This document shows, in pieces, positions 1 to 9,233 of a stretch of 64,000 nucleotides of DNA. The notes beneath the pieces were generated by a model. The model was given only the letters and a program-made list of their open reading frames with translations, ran no database searches and was not told the origin of the DNA. Made by a program: the position numbers and the translations under genes. The DNA is from Pseudomonas viridiflava (GTDB taxonomy: Bacteria; Pseudomonadota; Gammaproteobacteria; Pseudomonadales; Pseudomonadaceae): the NCBI RefSeq assembly GCF_900590755.1, contig NZ_UUOC01000001.1:434001-498000 (forward strand), given 5' to 3'. Within the stretch, counting starts at the first letter, position 1. The number at the start of each line of letters is the position of its first letter.

Positions 1-887
1 GCAGCCGCCTGAAAGTGCTGCTGGGCGTGCAACTCGATCCAGTCAAGATCGTCATTATCAAGCGTCAGACTGCCCAGCGGGGCATCCGCTGCCTTGGACA
101 GTCGCTGCAATGCCTCGGCATCGAAATGGGCCAGTACCGGCCGGCCGTTGTTATCGATGAGTGGCTGTCCATCGCGACCGCTGATCACTCCGCCATCCTT
201 CATACCAACGGCCATGACCAGCACCTGCAGGTCACTGCCAGCCAGACGCTGCTCGATCATGGGAAACTGTTTTTCATCCGCCCCATCAGTGACCAGCAGC
301 AACGTGCCCGGAGTATCAGACCCCAGCAGACGCTTTGCCTCGTCGATCACGCCGAGTACATCCTTGCCTGGCGCTGTAATCAAATCACTGCTCAATGCCT
401 GCAAATAGGTATCGAGCAGCGCTGGATCTTCAGTGGCGGGCATGACCAGATGCGCGGTCCCCGCATAAGCGATCAATGCGGTGCGTGCACCTGCACGGCG
501 CTGGATCAGGTCGTGCAACTTCTGTTTGGCGGCACCCAGCCGTGACGGTTGAAGATCATCGGCGTCCATCGACTGCGATAGATCCAGTGCAATGATCAGC
601 GGTGCGCGATTCTCCAGGAAGTCGGGGCGATCCTGGCGCCAGGTGGGGCCAGCAGCTGCCACACCGCCCGTGATCAGGATGGCCGCAAACAGATAGACAG
701 GACGCACACGAGGCTGGACTTTGGGGGTGATGACCAAGTGAGTAATCAGGTGAGATGCGATCACGCCATTGAGGCGTCGTGACAGATCATGGCGACGCAA
801 CCACAGCATCGGCAACAACACGCCGGGAAGAATCAGCAGCAGCCACAACGGGCGCAAAAAATGAAATGCACTCAGATCAATCTGCAT
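1..887 (-). CDS. batB: BatB-like VWA-domain membrane protein (partial, C-terminus cut by window edge)
   Basis: The leftward reading frame is open from an ATG at 887 to the window edge, giving about 295 residues. It has hydrophobic segments near the N-terminus and a von Willebrand factor A domain whose metal-binding motif DLSQSMDADD starts near residue 102. VWA proteins of this type sit in the inner membrane next to MoxR ATPases and are thought to act in assembly or stress-protection complexes. It starts 2 bp after the stop of BatA, so it is the next gene of the same operon. BatB proteins of Pseudomonas usually carry TPR repeats at the C-terminus; that part would lie beyond the left edge and cannot be judged. 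The family is clear; the exact role is inferred. Confidence 0.85.
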   Translation of the reverse strand, partial: MQIDLSAFHFLRPLWLLLILPGVLLPMLWLRRHDLSRRLNGVIASHLITHLVITPKVQPRVRPVYLFAAILITGGVAAAGPTWRQDRPDFLENRAPLIIALDLSQSMDADDLQPSRLGAAKQKLHDLIQRRAGARTALIAYAGTAHLVMPATEDPALLDTYLQALSSDLITAPGKDVLGVIDEAKRLLGSDTPGTLLLVTDGADEKQFPMIEQRLAGSDLQVLVMAVGMKDGGVISGRDGQPLIDNNGRPVLAHFDAEALQRLSKAADAPLGSLTLDNDDLDWIELHAQQHFQAA

Positions 888-888
888 T

Positions 889-1887
889 TCAGGCCTCCGC
901 TCGTGTGCGGTTCGACGCACTTGAAGCCATGCGCACCCAGAACACCGCGAACAACTGGCACGCGGTCAAAAACAGCACACCCAGCCCCAGCGGAATCCAG
1001 AACAGATCGCGCTTGGGTTGATGGCTGAACGTTTTCACTTCGTGCGGCGTGATCTGATCAAGGGTCGCGTAAACCTGTTGCAGCGCTGTTCGATCCCTGG
1101 CCTGGAAGGCACGCCCCCCGGTCGTGCGGGCAATGACTTGCAGGGTCTGCAAATCGACCTTGGCCTCGCCACTGCCTTGGGGGTCGCCGATTCCGATGGT
1201 GTGAACGACGATGCCCCGCTCACTGGCCATCTTGGCTGCGTGACCGGGGCTGATGGCGCTGCCGGTGTCATTGCCATCGGTCAACAGGATGAGCACCTTT
1301 TCCTGCTCGTGGGCCTGATCAAGCAGCTTGATCGTCAGACCTATCGCGTCACCCAGCGCGGTATTGGGGCCCGCCATGCCAATCCGGGTGTCCTCCAACA
1401 GCAGCAGGAGGCTGGCATGGTCCAGGGTCAGGGGTGCCTGGGCATAGGCCCCCGTGCCAAATACGATCAGGCCGATCCGGTCGTCCTTGCGCTGCGCAAT
1501 GAAGTCACGCACCACCGCTTTCACTGCCGACAGCCGATCGATGAGGCGCCCATCAGGGGCCGTGTAATCCTGGGTCTGCATTGACTGCGAGATATCAAGG
1601 GCAAGCATGAGGTCGCGGATCGGTTGCTCACGTACCAAGGGCTTTTCCACCAGCACGGGTCTCGCGCAGGCCACCAACACCAGCATCCAGACCAGTAAAT
1701 TAAGGGGTAACTGCCATCGGCCCTGACTGCCTGCGCTGCCCGGCTTGTGTCCTACTGCCTGAGTCATCGCCTTGAAAAAGGGTACCCGTAAAGCGCTGCC
1801 CGCTTCCCGATATTCGGCCTGCCAGCGATAAGCCAGCCAAGGGAGCGGGATAAGCAGAAACAGCCATGGGTATTCAAATTGCCACAT
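889..1887 (-). CDS. batA: BatA-like VWA-domain membrane protein
   Basis: This 332-residue protein has two N-terminal hydrophobic segments (about 6-20 and 58-76), a VWA domain with the metal-site motif DISQSM at about residue 98, and a C-terminal transmembrane helix around residues 295-320. I chose the ATG at 1887 because a GAGG ribosome binding site lies 7 bases upstream; an upstream in-frame codon at 1929 would overlap the previous gene by more than 50 bases. The gene overlaps the DUF4381 gene by 14 bp and is followed 2 bp later by BatB. BatA proteins are inner-membrane partners of MoxR AAA+ ATPases; the function in Pseudomonas is inferred from this context. Confidence 0.88.
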   Translation of the reverse strand: MWQFEYPWLFLLIPLPWLAYRWQAEYREAGSALRVPFFKAMTQAVGHKPGSAGSQGRWQLPLNLLVWMLVLVACARPVLVEKPLVREQPIRDLMLALDISQSMQTQDYTAPDGRLIDRLSAVKAVVRDFIAQRKDDRIGLIVFGTGAYAQAPLTLDHASLLLLLEDTRIGMAGPNTALGDAIGLTIKLLDQAHEQEKVLILLTDGNDTGSAISPGHAAKMASERGIVVHTIGIGDPQGSGEAKVDLQTLQVIARTTGGRAFQARDRTALQQVYATLDQITPHEVKTFSHQPKRDLFWIPLGLGVLFLTACQLFAVFWVRMASSASNRTRAEA

Positions 1888-2392
1888 GGTGAGCCTCGAT
1901 CCATCGCCGACACAGGCTGAGTAATTCACGCAGCTGTTCAGTCTTCAGTGCAGCCACACGCTCGCTGGGTTGATAGGCCAAGTCAGCGAGTTGCCTCGCC
2001 AGATCACTCGGCATCGACAACGAAGCATGGCGTTGCAGGTAGAGCTGCCATTGTTCACCGCGCAATGAAGCTACCTGTTCATGGCCCGGAATCGACAGCG
2101 CGACCCGTTTCATCAGGTCAGGGATTTCACGCACAGCAGCCACACGCTGGGGCCGATTCTGGAAATGTGGATCGAGATATTGCTCAATGTGTGCCAGTCG
2201 GATCAGTGCCTCGCGCCGATAGCGACTACGCTGCCAGCGCAGGCGCCGCCACAGGTAGAGCGTCGTGATGACAGCCATCAGCAGCAGCGCCAGAAGCACC
2301 CAACCCCAAGTCTGAGGGATATAACTGAAACCCGGTGCGGACAGCGGTAGCTCGCGCAGTTGACCGATGTCCGGGGTCGTATGGACGGTCAT
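1874..2392 (-). CDS. DUF4381 domain protein of the MoxR/Bat operon
   Basis: This 172-residue protein has one clear membrane helix at about residues 28-48 followed by an Arg-rich, mostly helical cytoplasmic region. The short extracytoplasmic N-terminus with the pattern LRELPLSAPGFSYIPQTWGW is typical of DUF4381 proteins, which are found almost only between DUF58 and BatA genes. The start codon touches the stop of the DUF58 gene and the end overlaps BatA, so translational coupling is likely. No catalytic motif is visible. It is probably a small membrane subunit of the MoxR-associated complex, by context only. Confidence 0.85.
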   Translation of the reverse strand: MTVHTTPDIGQLRELPLSAPGFSYIPQTWGWVLLALLLMAVITTLYLWRRLRWQRSRYRREALIRLAHIEQYLDPHFQNRPQRVAAVREIPDLMKRVALSIPGHEQVASLRGEQWQLYLQRHASLSMPSDLARQLADLAYQPSERVAALKTEQLRELLSLCRRWIEAHHVAI

Positions 2393-3345
2393 CAGGATGC
2401 TCCTCGTTCACGGCCGAGGGCCCGGCGCAACTGGACGATGGTGTCCTCGGCGGTACTGAACAGCATCAGCGGTATCTGGCTGCGCTTCATTAAATGCGCA
2501 ATGTCGTCGAGTCGTCCTTCGAGAAACTCGCTCAGGGGGCGACTTACCTGCCGCTGCGCAACATTCAGGTCCAGCTGGGTCTGGCCCTGAGTCACGGTGA
2601 TTGTCCCTCTACCCGGTAACGCCATCGCCAATGGATCGAACACCTGCAACGCCAGTACGTCGTTGTGAGCACGAAGTTGACGCAGCAACGACAACGTCTC
2701 AGCAGTGACACCCGAGAAGTCACTGACGAGGCAGATCAGGTAATCATGAGCTGCGTTGTTCAGGCATTTGCGCAACACCTGGTCCAGAACCAGACTTTCA
2801 GCGGCTTCCAGCCGCGTAGCGTCCAGCGCGTGGTTGAACTGCACGATCATTGAGCACAGCGCCTGAACCCGTGACCGGCTGCGCAGTGGCCGAATCATCT
2901 CGACGCGCTGGTCGTCGAACACCATGCCGCCCACCCGGTCGCCCGCCTGAAATGCGATCCAGGCCGCCAGCGCTGCTACTTGCGCAGCGGTGACTGACTT
3001 CGAGTTCAGACGCGAGCCGAAGAACATGCTCATGCGTTGATCCACCGCCACCAGCGTCGGCCGGTCACGTTCCTCCGTGAACGTCCTGATGAAGGGTTTG
3101 CCGAGGCGCAATGAGGCGCGCCAGTCCAGATGTCGCAGATCATCACCCGGGCTGTAGTGACGTAACTCATCGAAACTCAAGCCGCGCCCTCGCAAGCGCG
3201 AAGCGCGGGTGCCGGACAACACGCTCGCCACCGGCTGCCGGGCCAGAAAGCTCAAGCCACGGGCACGCTGTTCGAGCAACATCAGTTGATCGAGGGAGAC
3301 ATAGACATGCCCGTCCGCAATGGACGGCGATCGCTGTTGCATCAT
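2392..3345 (-). CDS. DUF58 domain protein
   Basis: The protein has 317 residues from the ATG at 3345, chosen because AAAGGA lies 6 bases upstream; an earlier in-frame codon at 3366 would overlap moxR. The family hallmark, a stretch around YSPGDDLRHLDWRAS followed by KPFIRTF, is present in the N-terminal third, and the rest resembles a degenerate VWA fold. DUF58 proteins form part of MoxR-associated gene sets and are proposed to connect the AAA+ ATPase with the VWA membrane proteins. It lies between moxR and the DUF4381 gene, with a 10-bp gap to moxR. The family is certain; the molecular role is not established. Confidence 0.88.
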   Translation of the reverse strand: MMQQRSPSIADGHVYVSLDQLMLLEQRARGLSFLARQPVASVLSGTRASRLRGRGLSFDELRHYSPGDDLRHLDWRASLRLGKPFIRTFTEERDRPTLVAVDQRMSMFFGSRLNSKSVTAAQVAALAAWIAFQAGDRVGGMVFDDQRVEMIRPLRSRSRVQALCSMIVQFNHALDATRLEAAESLVLDQVLRKCLNNAAHDYLICLVSDFSGVTAETLSLLRQLRAHNDVLALQVFDPLAMALPGRGTITVTQGQTQLDLNVAQRQVSRPLSEFLEGRLDDIAHLMKRSQIPLMLFSTAEDTIVQLRRALGRERGAS

Positions 3346-3355
3346 CGAGATCCTT

Positions 3356-4330
3356 TCAGGCCGCAATTGCTACCTTGTCCAGGAGCCGGTCAAGGACTTG
3401 ATCGGCGTTCACGCCATCGGCCACGGCGTCATAACTCAATATCAAACGATGACGAAGGACCGGATGGAGCACGGCCCTTACGTCATCGGGAGAAACAAAA
3501 TCCTGCCGGTTCAGCCACGCATGTGCTCTGGCAGCCCGGTCCAGAGCAATTGCGCCGCGAGGACTTGCACCGACGTTGATCCAGCGGCCCAGATCGGCAT
3601 CGAACTCAGCGGGCTGGCGCGTTGCGTTGACCAGATCAATCAGATAACGGTCGATGGGCTCGGCGACATGGATACCACTGACCTCTTCTCGCGCGGTGAA
3701 AATCGCCTGTTGTTCCAAACGTCCGGGGGATGCCGATGACCTGTGTGCCAGCGCCTCTTCAGCGCGCACCAGTTGCAGCACGGCTACCTCATCCTGCGCA
3801 CTGGGATAATCCAGCCGCAGCTTCATCAGGAACCGGTCCATCTGCGCTTCCGGGAGCGGATAGGTGCCCTCCTGTTCGATGGGATTCTGGGTGGCAATCA
3901 CCATGAACAGCTGCGTCATGGCATGGCTTTCACCGGCTACCGTGATCTGCCGTTCTTCCATGGCTTCCAGTAATGCCGCCTGCACTTTGGCCGGTGCCCG
4001 ATTTATTTCGTCGGCAAGGATGACGTTTCCAAATAACGGACCGGGTTGGAACCTGATCTGGTTACGGCCATCGACCTGCTGAAGTATTTCCGCGCCGGTG
4101 ATATCCGATGGCAACAAGTCGGGCGTGAACTGAATGCGGCTCATCTTCGCTTCGATTTGCCTGGCGAGCGCCTTGACCAGACGCGTCTTGGCGAGGCCAG
4201 GCAGACTTTCCAACAGCACATGGCCGTCGGCCAGCAAACCGATCAGCAAGTGACGAATGACCTCGGACTGGCCGAGGACACTCTGGGCAACTTGGGCCTC
4301 CAGCTCTACCATCTGTTCGCGCGCACTCAC
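3356..4330 (-). CDS. MoxR-family AAA+ ATPase
   Basis: This 324-residue AAA+ ATPase shows a Walker A region GLAKT at residues 45-49, Walker B VILADEIN at 103-110, and a downstream sensor region with IATQNPIEQEGTYPLPEAQ, all typical of MoxR. I propose a GTG start at 4330 because AAGGAAGG lies about 8 bases upstream; an ATG at 4393 would add 21 residues with no ribosome binding site. MoxR ATPases are chaperone-like remodelling enzymes that act with VWA-domain proteins. This is the first gene of the leftward operon, so the promoter should lie in the AT-rich region just to the right. Confidence 0.9.
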   Translation of the reverse strand: MSAREQMVELEAQVAQSVLGQSEVIRHLLIGLLADGHVLLESLPGLAKTRLVKALARQIEAKMSRIQFTPDLLPSDITGAEILQQVDGRNQIRFQPGPLFGNVILADEINRAPAKVQAALLEAMEERQITVAGESHAMTQLFMVIATQNPIEQEGTYPLPEAQMDRFLMKLRLDYPSAQDEVAVLQLVRAEEALAHRSSASPGRLEQQAIFTAREEVSGIHVAEPIDRYLIDLVNATRQPAEFDADLGRWINVGASPRGAIALDRAARAHAWLNRQDFVSPDDVRAVLHPVLRHRLILSYDAVADGVNADQVLDRLLDKVAIAA

Positions 4331-4839
4331 ATCAACAACCTTCCTTTCGTAGCTGGACCTGATACCCGTGTCGAACGGGCGGATGAAAACCATCTAAAAG
4401 TAGTATTTCCTGAGCACACTAACTTCGGACTTTGCTTAAACTAACCGGCAGCAGGTCGAAACTATAGCCCTGTATTTTTTCCTCAATAGATAAAGTCCTC
4501 TATAAAAAACGTGCATTTAGAACGTTCTTACGCAGTAGCATTTTGCACCCATTTTTATCCCAAAACGCTCTGGACCGGGACTTATATATGAAGCTTTCCT
4601 ATTGATCCATCCCGGAAGAACTTAACAGCCAGAAGGTTATTTCGATTTCGTATAAACACCTGATTCAGGATAAATACTGACACTCTCCTCGCCGATGAGC
4701 GCTCACACGGAGTTTGATAGTGGCGACGGTGATGTGACTGAACTACTGTTGTGGGCAAATTTGCTTAAATGTTATTTCCACTAGCGTTCCAGGAATGTGC
4801 GCCCGGTATGCACCGAACGCTCGACAGGTGCTCGCGGAA
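4331..4839. other. AT-rich divergent intergenic region
   Basis: This stretch of roughly 500 bases separates the leftward moxR operon from the rightward cytochrome gene. It is clearly richer in A and T than its neighbours, especially from 4435 to 4780, and should contain both promoters. I see no convincing gene, RNA gene or strong palindrome in it. Confidence 0.5.
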
Positions 4840-7254
4840 ATGGGTGCAGGAATGCCAAAGAAAACCAGACACTCCCGCCCCACGGCAATGCCTCGGAAAC
4901 CGAGTGCAATCATCAGCCGCCTTTATCCGGTCTTCATCGCTGCCTTGCTGGTGACTGCACTTGCGCTGGGTTATTTTGCATTGCGCTCGTCCCCTTCGGT
5001 TCAGGCTCCTTTGCCAGCCACAGCGGTGGGACAGGGCTCTCAGCCCCCTACTCCGAAAACAGTGAAAGCCGTGCCAGCCCCACCGTCCAGCATGGTTGAC
5101 GAAGCACAGTGCGCGGGCTGCCACACCGCACAAGCCAAAGCCTGGCAAGGCACCCATCACCACCTCGCCATGCAGATCGCGAATGCTCAGACGGTCCTCG
5201 GCAACTTCGACTCGGTGACGTTCACGGACGATAAGGAAACCACCCGTTTTTTTCGTAAAGGTGAGGATTTCTGGGTGAATGCATCCGACGAAACGGGCGC
5301 ACCGCAGGATTTCAAAGTCGCCTATACATTTGGCGTCGCGCCACTCCAGCAGTATCTGCTTGAAACCAACGGCGGCAGATTGCAAGCGTTGGGCGTGGCG
5401 TGGGACATCGAGAAAAATCGCTGGATGCATCTCTACCCCGGTCAGGGCGTTGACTTCAAGGACCCGCTGCACTGGAGCAAGCCAGCGCAAAACGCCAACT
5501 TCATGTGCGTGGAGTGTCACACCACCGGGTTCAGACGTAACTTCGACGCCGCTGCCAACGCCTTCAACAGCCGCTGGAATAGCCTGGGTGTAGGCTGCCA
5601 GGCCTGCCATGGCCCGGCCTCTCAACATTTGCTCTGGGCGGGTCGCAACGCCAATACCACTGAAAACAGTGCCGAATACACTCACTCCGGCTTCGACATG
5701 GACCTGCGCCAGACCAGCAATGTCCCCGAGGTGGAGACATGCGCCCGGTGCCATGCCCGTCGTGCGCCTTTAAGTGACGATCAAAAGCCAGGCAAGCCCC
5801 TCATGGATGCCTATCTGCCCAGTGCACTGCCCAGGGACCTGTATGAACTGGACGGCAAGATCAAAGGTGAGGTTTTCGAGTACGGATCATTCCTGCAGAG
5901 CAAGATGTTCGCCAAAAATGTGCGCTGCAGCAGTTGCCATGATCCCCACAGCAACACCCTGAAGGCCGAGGGTAACGGGCTGTGTCTGCAGTGCCATAAT
6001 CCGGCGGGCAAGACCACTGTGCAAAGTGTCGACGGCGCGGGGCTGATCGCAAAAAACTACGACGCCCCCGAGCACCATCACCACCAGCCCGGACAACCGG
6101 GCGCCCAATGCGTGGACTGTCATATGCCGGGCAAATTATTCATGGTCAACGACTTGCGCCATGATCACAGCTTCACGATTCCGGACCCGGCCCTGGCCCA
6201 GAAAATCGGCTCACAGGACGCCTGCTTGAACTGCCATCGCGACCAACCTGCAGACGTGATTGCCGAGAAATTCAAGCAGTGGTACCCGGAGTCCAGCAGT
6301 CCGACGAAACGCTACGCCGAAACGCTGTGGAAAGTCCGCGCCGGGCAACCGGGGGCAGCCAAGGCGCTGTTCAGTCAACTGGACGCGCCCATGGTTGCCG
6401 CTATCCGCAGAGCCACGCTGATCAATGAACTGCCGGTATTTCCCAGCCAGACGGCGCTGGATCTTAGCAGCACGGCGCTCAAAGACGCTTCGGCGCAGGT
6501 TCGTGAAGCGGCCGTCAAAGTGATCGGTGCCCAACTGCCACTCGAACAGCGCCTACCGGTACTGGGGCCGATGCTTAAAGATCCCGTTCTTGCGGTCAGG
6601 ATCGCCACGGCCAGGGCGCTGGTCGGAGTGCCGGGCGGCACAGGTCCTTACCAGCAGGCCTTCGACCAGGCTATCGGCGAGTACGAGCAGGTCCAACTCA
6701 GCTTGCAGGAGCGTGCAGAAGCCAACCTGAATCTGGCGCTGCTCTATCAGGCGACCGGTCAATCGGAAAAGGTGGAGCGCTGCCTAAGGACCGCCATCGA
6801 ACGAGACGCAGATTTTCTGCCGGCCTGGATAACGCTCGTGCAGTGGCTGGATACCCATCAGCGCTCCGAAGAAAGCTGGAATCTACTCACTACAAAGCTG
6901 GTGCAAAATCCCGATGCAGCCTTGCTCCACTTCACCAAAGGGCTGGCGCTGATCCGTCGTGCCCAACCTGCCGAGGCGCTCAAAGCGCTCCGCGAGGCTA
7001 ATCGCCTTGAACCGGAGAATGCCCGGTACGCCTATGCGCTCGCGTTGACCTTTCAGGACCAGGGCGACACAGCCAATGCAACCCAATTGCTGGAAGCCGC
7101 CCTGGACAAGCACCCGCAAAACCGGGACGTGCGCCTGGCGTTGATCGCTCGTTTGCGTGACGACGGCAAGGTTGCTCAGATGAAGGCCCGCATCGAGGAG
7201 CTCAAAGCCATCAATCCGGGTGACCCGGTGCTGGAAGCTGGTCGGGCCCCATGA
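4840..7254 (+). CDS. Membrane-anchored octaheme cytochrome c with C-terminal HEAT/TPR repeats
   Basis: The protein has about 804 residues. An N-terminal membrane helix (about residues 29-48) is followed by eight CXXCH heme-binding motifs: CAGCH, CVECH, CQACH, CARCH, CSSCH, CLQCH, CVDCH and CLNCH, spread over the first half. The second half contains HEAT-like and then several tetratricopeptide-like repeats. It should be a periplasmic, membrane-tethered electron-transfer protein with a protein-interaction tail. Such fusions are known as multiheme c-type cytochrome/TPR proteins, but their substrate is not established. The start is uncertain: ATG codons at 4795, 4840 and 4852 are all possible, and 4840 has AGGTG about 9 bases upstream. 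It is a single gene followed by a hairpin terminator. Confidence 0.85.
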   Translation: MGAGMPKKTRHSRPTAMPRKPSAIISRLYPVFIAALLVTALALGYFALRSSPSVQAPLPATAVGQGSQPPTPKTVKAVPAPPSSMVDEAQCAGCHTAQAKAWQGTHHHLAMQIANAQTVLGNFDSVTFTDDKETTRFFRKGEDFWVNASDETGAPQDFKVAYTFGVAPLQQYLLETNGGRLQALGVAWDIEKNRWMHLYPGQGVDFKDPLHWSKPAQNANFMCVECHTTGFRRNFDAAANAFNSRWNSLGVGCQACHGPASQHLLWAGRNANTTENSAEYTHSGFDMDLRQTSNVPEVETCARCHARRAPLSDDQKPGKPLMDAYLPSALPRDLYELDGKIKGEVFEYGSFLQSKMFAKNVRCSSCHDPHSNTLKAEGNGLCLQCHNPAGKTTVQSVDGAGLIAKNYDAPEHHHHQPGQPGAQCVDCHMPGKLFMVNDLRHDHSFTIPDPALAQKIGSQDACLNCHRDQPADVIAEKFKQWYPESSSPTKRYAETLWKVRAGQPGAAKALFSQLDAPMVAAIRRATLINELPVFPSQTALDLSSTALKDASAQVREAAVKVIGAQLPLEQRLPVLGPMLKDPVLAVRIATARALVGVPGGTGPYQQAFDQAIGEYEQVQLSLQERAEANLNLALLYQATGQSEKVERCLRTAIERDADFLPAWITLVQWLDTHQRSEESWNLLTTKLVQNPDAALLHFTKGLALIRRAQPAEALKALREANRLEPENARYAYALALTFQDQGDTANATQLLEAALDKHPQNRDVRLALIARLRDDGKVAQMKARIEELKAINPGDPVLEAGRAP

Positions 7255-7257
7255 CGC

Positions 7258-7281
7258 AAATGCCCTCTCGCGAGGGCATTT
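7258..7281. terminator. Bidirectional hairpin terminator
   Basis: A perfect 10-bp stem (AAATGCCCTC with GAGGGCATTT) closes a 4-base TCGC loop. It lies 4 bases after the cytochrome stop and 13 bases after the stop of the convergent DUF3015 gene. The A and T ends of the stem give a short U tract in both directions, so it probably ends both transcripts. Confidence 0.85.
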
Positions 7282-7293
7282 CTGCTGCGACCG

Positions 7294-7800
7294 TCAGGCA
7301 GGGCGGCGTGCGTAGGGGGCAAGGACCGCGTCACGCTCCATGACCATGAGCGTGTTTTTGTAAACCTGCTCGCCGGTATCGGCACCGGCGGTGAATATCT
7401 CGGAAAAGTGCTGGTGGGTGATCCTGGCGAAATGAGCCCGATCCCCGGCATCGATCCCCAAGAGCACGGCGTAGGCATCCAGCGCTTCGCCCTGGCCGCG
7501 GGCCATATCTTCGGCGATCGTATCGAGCATCCCGTTCATGGCCAATACCGACTTGCCTCCATAACCCAGGGTGGCGTTCTTGTTGCAACCGTTGGTACCG
7601 GAGGTCAGGCCAAAGGTCGCGTTGCCGGAGGTGCCGTTGGTAGTCGTGGCGAGTAAATGAGGCGCCAGGCCATTATGCCCCTCGAACACCATATTGCCCC
7701 AGCCACACCCGTTGCCCCCTGCCTGATCCGCTTGTGCGAGCATACAAACGGCACCAAGAACCCCCACTAGCGCGCCTTTCACAATCAGTAACTGTCTCAT
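7294..7800 (-). CDS. DUF3015 family secreted protein
   Basis: This 168-residue protein starts with a signal peptide of about 24 residues ending near AQA and continues with a Gly/Asn/Thr-rich part containing GCGWGNMVF and GTNGCNKN, the recognisable pattern of DUF3015 proteins of gammaproteobacteria. Cysteines at the GCGWG and GCNKN sites could pair. The C-terminal half is helical. It is predicted to be periplasmic. The gene stands alone, convergent with the cytochrome gene and sharing its terminator. The family has no assigned biochemical role. Confidence 0.85.
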   Translation of the reverse strand: MRQLLIVKGALVGVLGAVCMLAQADQAGGNGCGWGNMVFEGHNGLAPHLLATTTNGTSGNATFGLTSGTNGCNKNATLGYGGKSVLAMNGMLDTIAEDMARGQGEALDAYAVLLGIDAGDRAHFARITHQHFSEIFTAGADTGEQVYKNTLMVMERDAVLAPYARRPA

Positions 7801-8154
7801 TTGCTTATTCCTTTGATCGATTGGAATGATTGCAAGTAGCCCGTACTTCTCGTGAGAGCAGCAAAAGGGCTATAGGTGTTTTAGGCAAGATATCCCCGAC
7901 TTTCAAATCCAGACACGCAATGGGTTATAACGAAAATCGCGTATAAAGCTGCCGCTCAGTAACCAAACCAACTTACACCGTCATGCAACTATTTTTTCGT
8001 CCTTGCTCAAGGAGCTGTTTATTTGCGACTAGAGTGTCGCTAGAGCAATTAAAAGAGCTCATACGCTACAGGGCTAAGTTTCCAACAACGCTGATCCCCA
8101 CGGCTATACGCGTGTCACGCTGAGGTTGTAACAGCCTTCAGGAGCACATCGACG
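7801..8154. other. Divergent intergenic region between DUF3015 and SphA-like genes
   Basis: These 354 bases contain no convincing gene. The region is moderately AT-rich and must hold the promoters of the two divergent genes. A CAGGAG ribosome binding site lies at its right end just before the ATG at 8155. I see no strong palindrome or riboswitch. Confidence 0.45.
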
Positions 8155-9111
8155 ATGTTCAATAAACCTCTACCGCAGACTATCGCCGTTCTGACGAGTT
8201 TGTTCTCAGCAGCCGTTGCGTACGCAGACGACGGAGGTATCAGCTTCTGGCTTCCTGGTCAGTTCGGGGCCTTGGCGGCGGCACCCACCGCGCCTGGCTG
8301 GAGCCTGCCGGTCATCTACTACCACGTCAGTGCCAGCGATGACAAAAACGCGACTTCTGCACGCGCGGGACGCACGGTTGTGGGCCTGGATGCAGAGGCC
8401 GACCTGCTATTTGTCAGTCCCACCTACACATTTGCGACTCCAGTGCTCGGAGCACAAGCAGCGATATCAGCTGTGGCCGCGGTCGCTCGATCGGATGTCA
8501 GCGTCGACGCTACGCTCACCGGCCCGCGTGGCCGCAGCTTTTCTGGTGGCACAGATGACAGCCTCAAGGGCAGCAGCGATCTTTATCTGCTGGGCACCAT
8601 GAAGTGGAACTACGGCGTGCATAACCTCATGGCTTACACCATGGGTAATCTGCCGATTGGCGCCTACGACCCGGATCGCCTGGTCAATATCGGGCTGGGT
8701 CATGCGTCACTCGATGGGGGTGGCGGATACACCTACTTCGACAAGACCAATGAGTTCTCCGCTGTTGCGGGCATCACCTACAACTGGGAAAACACCGATA
8801 CCCGATATCAGAACGGGGTCGACGCGCACATCGACTTGAGCGCCTCGCACTTTGTCACCGCGCAGACTCACTTGGGGCTGGTGGGCTACTACTTTCGACA
8901 ATTGACCGGCGACAGCGGCAGTGGCGCGGTGCTGGGAGACTTCAAATCCAGGGTCGCCGGTATCGGCCCCCAGGCGGGACACTTCTTCAAAATGGGCGAC
9001 GAGCTTTGGTATGCCAACCTGAAGGGATATTACGAATTCGACGCCAGCAACCGCCCTGAGGGTTGGAATATGTGGCTGTCGCTGGTGATACCGCTTTCAG
9101 GAAAGGACTAA
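8155..9111 (+). CDS. SphA/phenol MetA-pathway family outer-membrane protein
   Basis: The 318-residue product has a signal peptide of about 24 residues ending at AYA before DDGG, then FWLPGQFGALAA, the N-terminal pattern of SphA/COG4313 proteins. The rest is a series of alternating amphipathic strands and ends in LSLVIPL, as expected of a beta-barrel channel. Family members are linked to uptake of hydrophobic compounds such as phenols, sphingosine or alkanes; the substrate here cannot be told. The start has a CAGGAG ribosome binding site. The neighbouring AraC gene is convergent, so there is no evidence that it regulates this porin. Confidence 0.8.
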   Translation: MFNKPLPQTIAVLTSLFSAAVAYADDGGISFWLPGQFGALAAAPTAPGWSLPVIYYHVSASDDKNATSARAGRTVVGLDAEADLLFVSPTYTFATPVLGAQAAISAVAAVARSDVSVDATLTGPRGRSFSGGTDDSLKGSSDLYLLGTMKWNYGVHNLMAYTMGNLPIGAYDPDRLVNIGLGHASLDGGGGYTYFDKTNEFSAVAGITYNWENTDTRYQNGVDAHIDLSASHFVTAQTHLGLVGYYFRQLTGDSGSGAVLGDFKSRVAGIGPQAGHFFKMGDELWYANLKGYYEFDASNRPEGWNMWLSLVIPLSGKD

Positions 9112-9233
9112 GAGCCTTCCAATCACCTTTCGTCAAACGCGGGGAGGCAGACGGTGCCGGGTATTCTGCTGACTGACCGCTTTCGGTCGGAGTCGTCAGC
9201 CAGCCTGAAGTTGCAGCATGGCACTTACTCGTT

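Noticed and set aside
15..545. Long rightward frame in the BatB region
   Set aside because: It is the antisense shadow of the BatB gene; the leftward frame has a clear VWA domain.
9175..9188. GACCG/CGGTC hairpin between SphA-like and AraC genes as terminator
   Set aside because: The stem is only 5 bp and there is no T tract on either strand.
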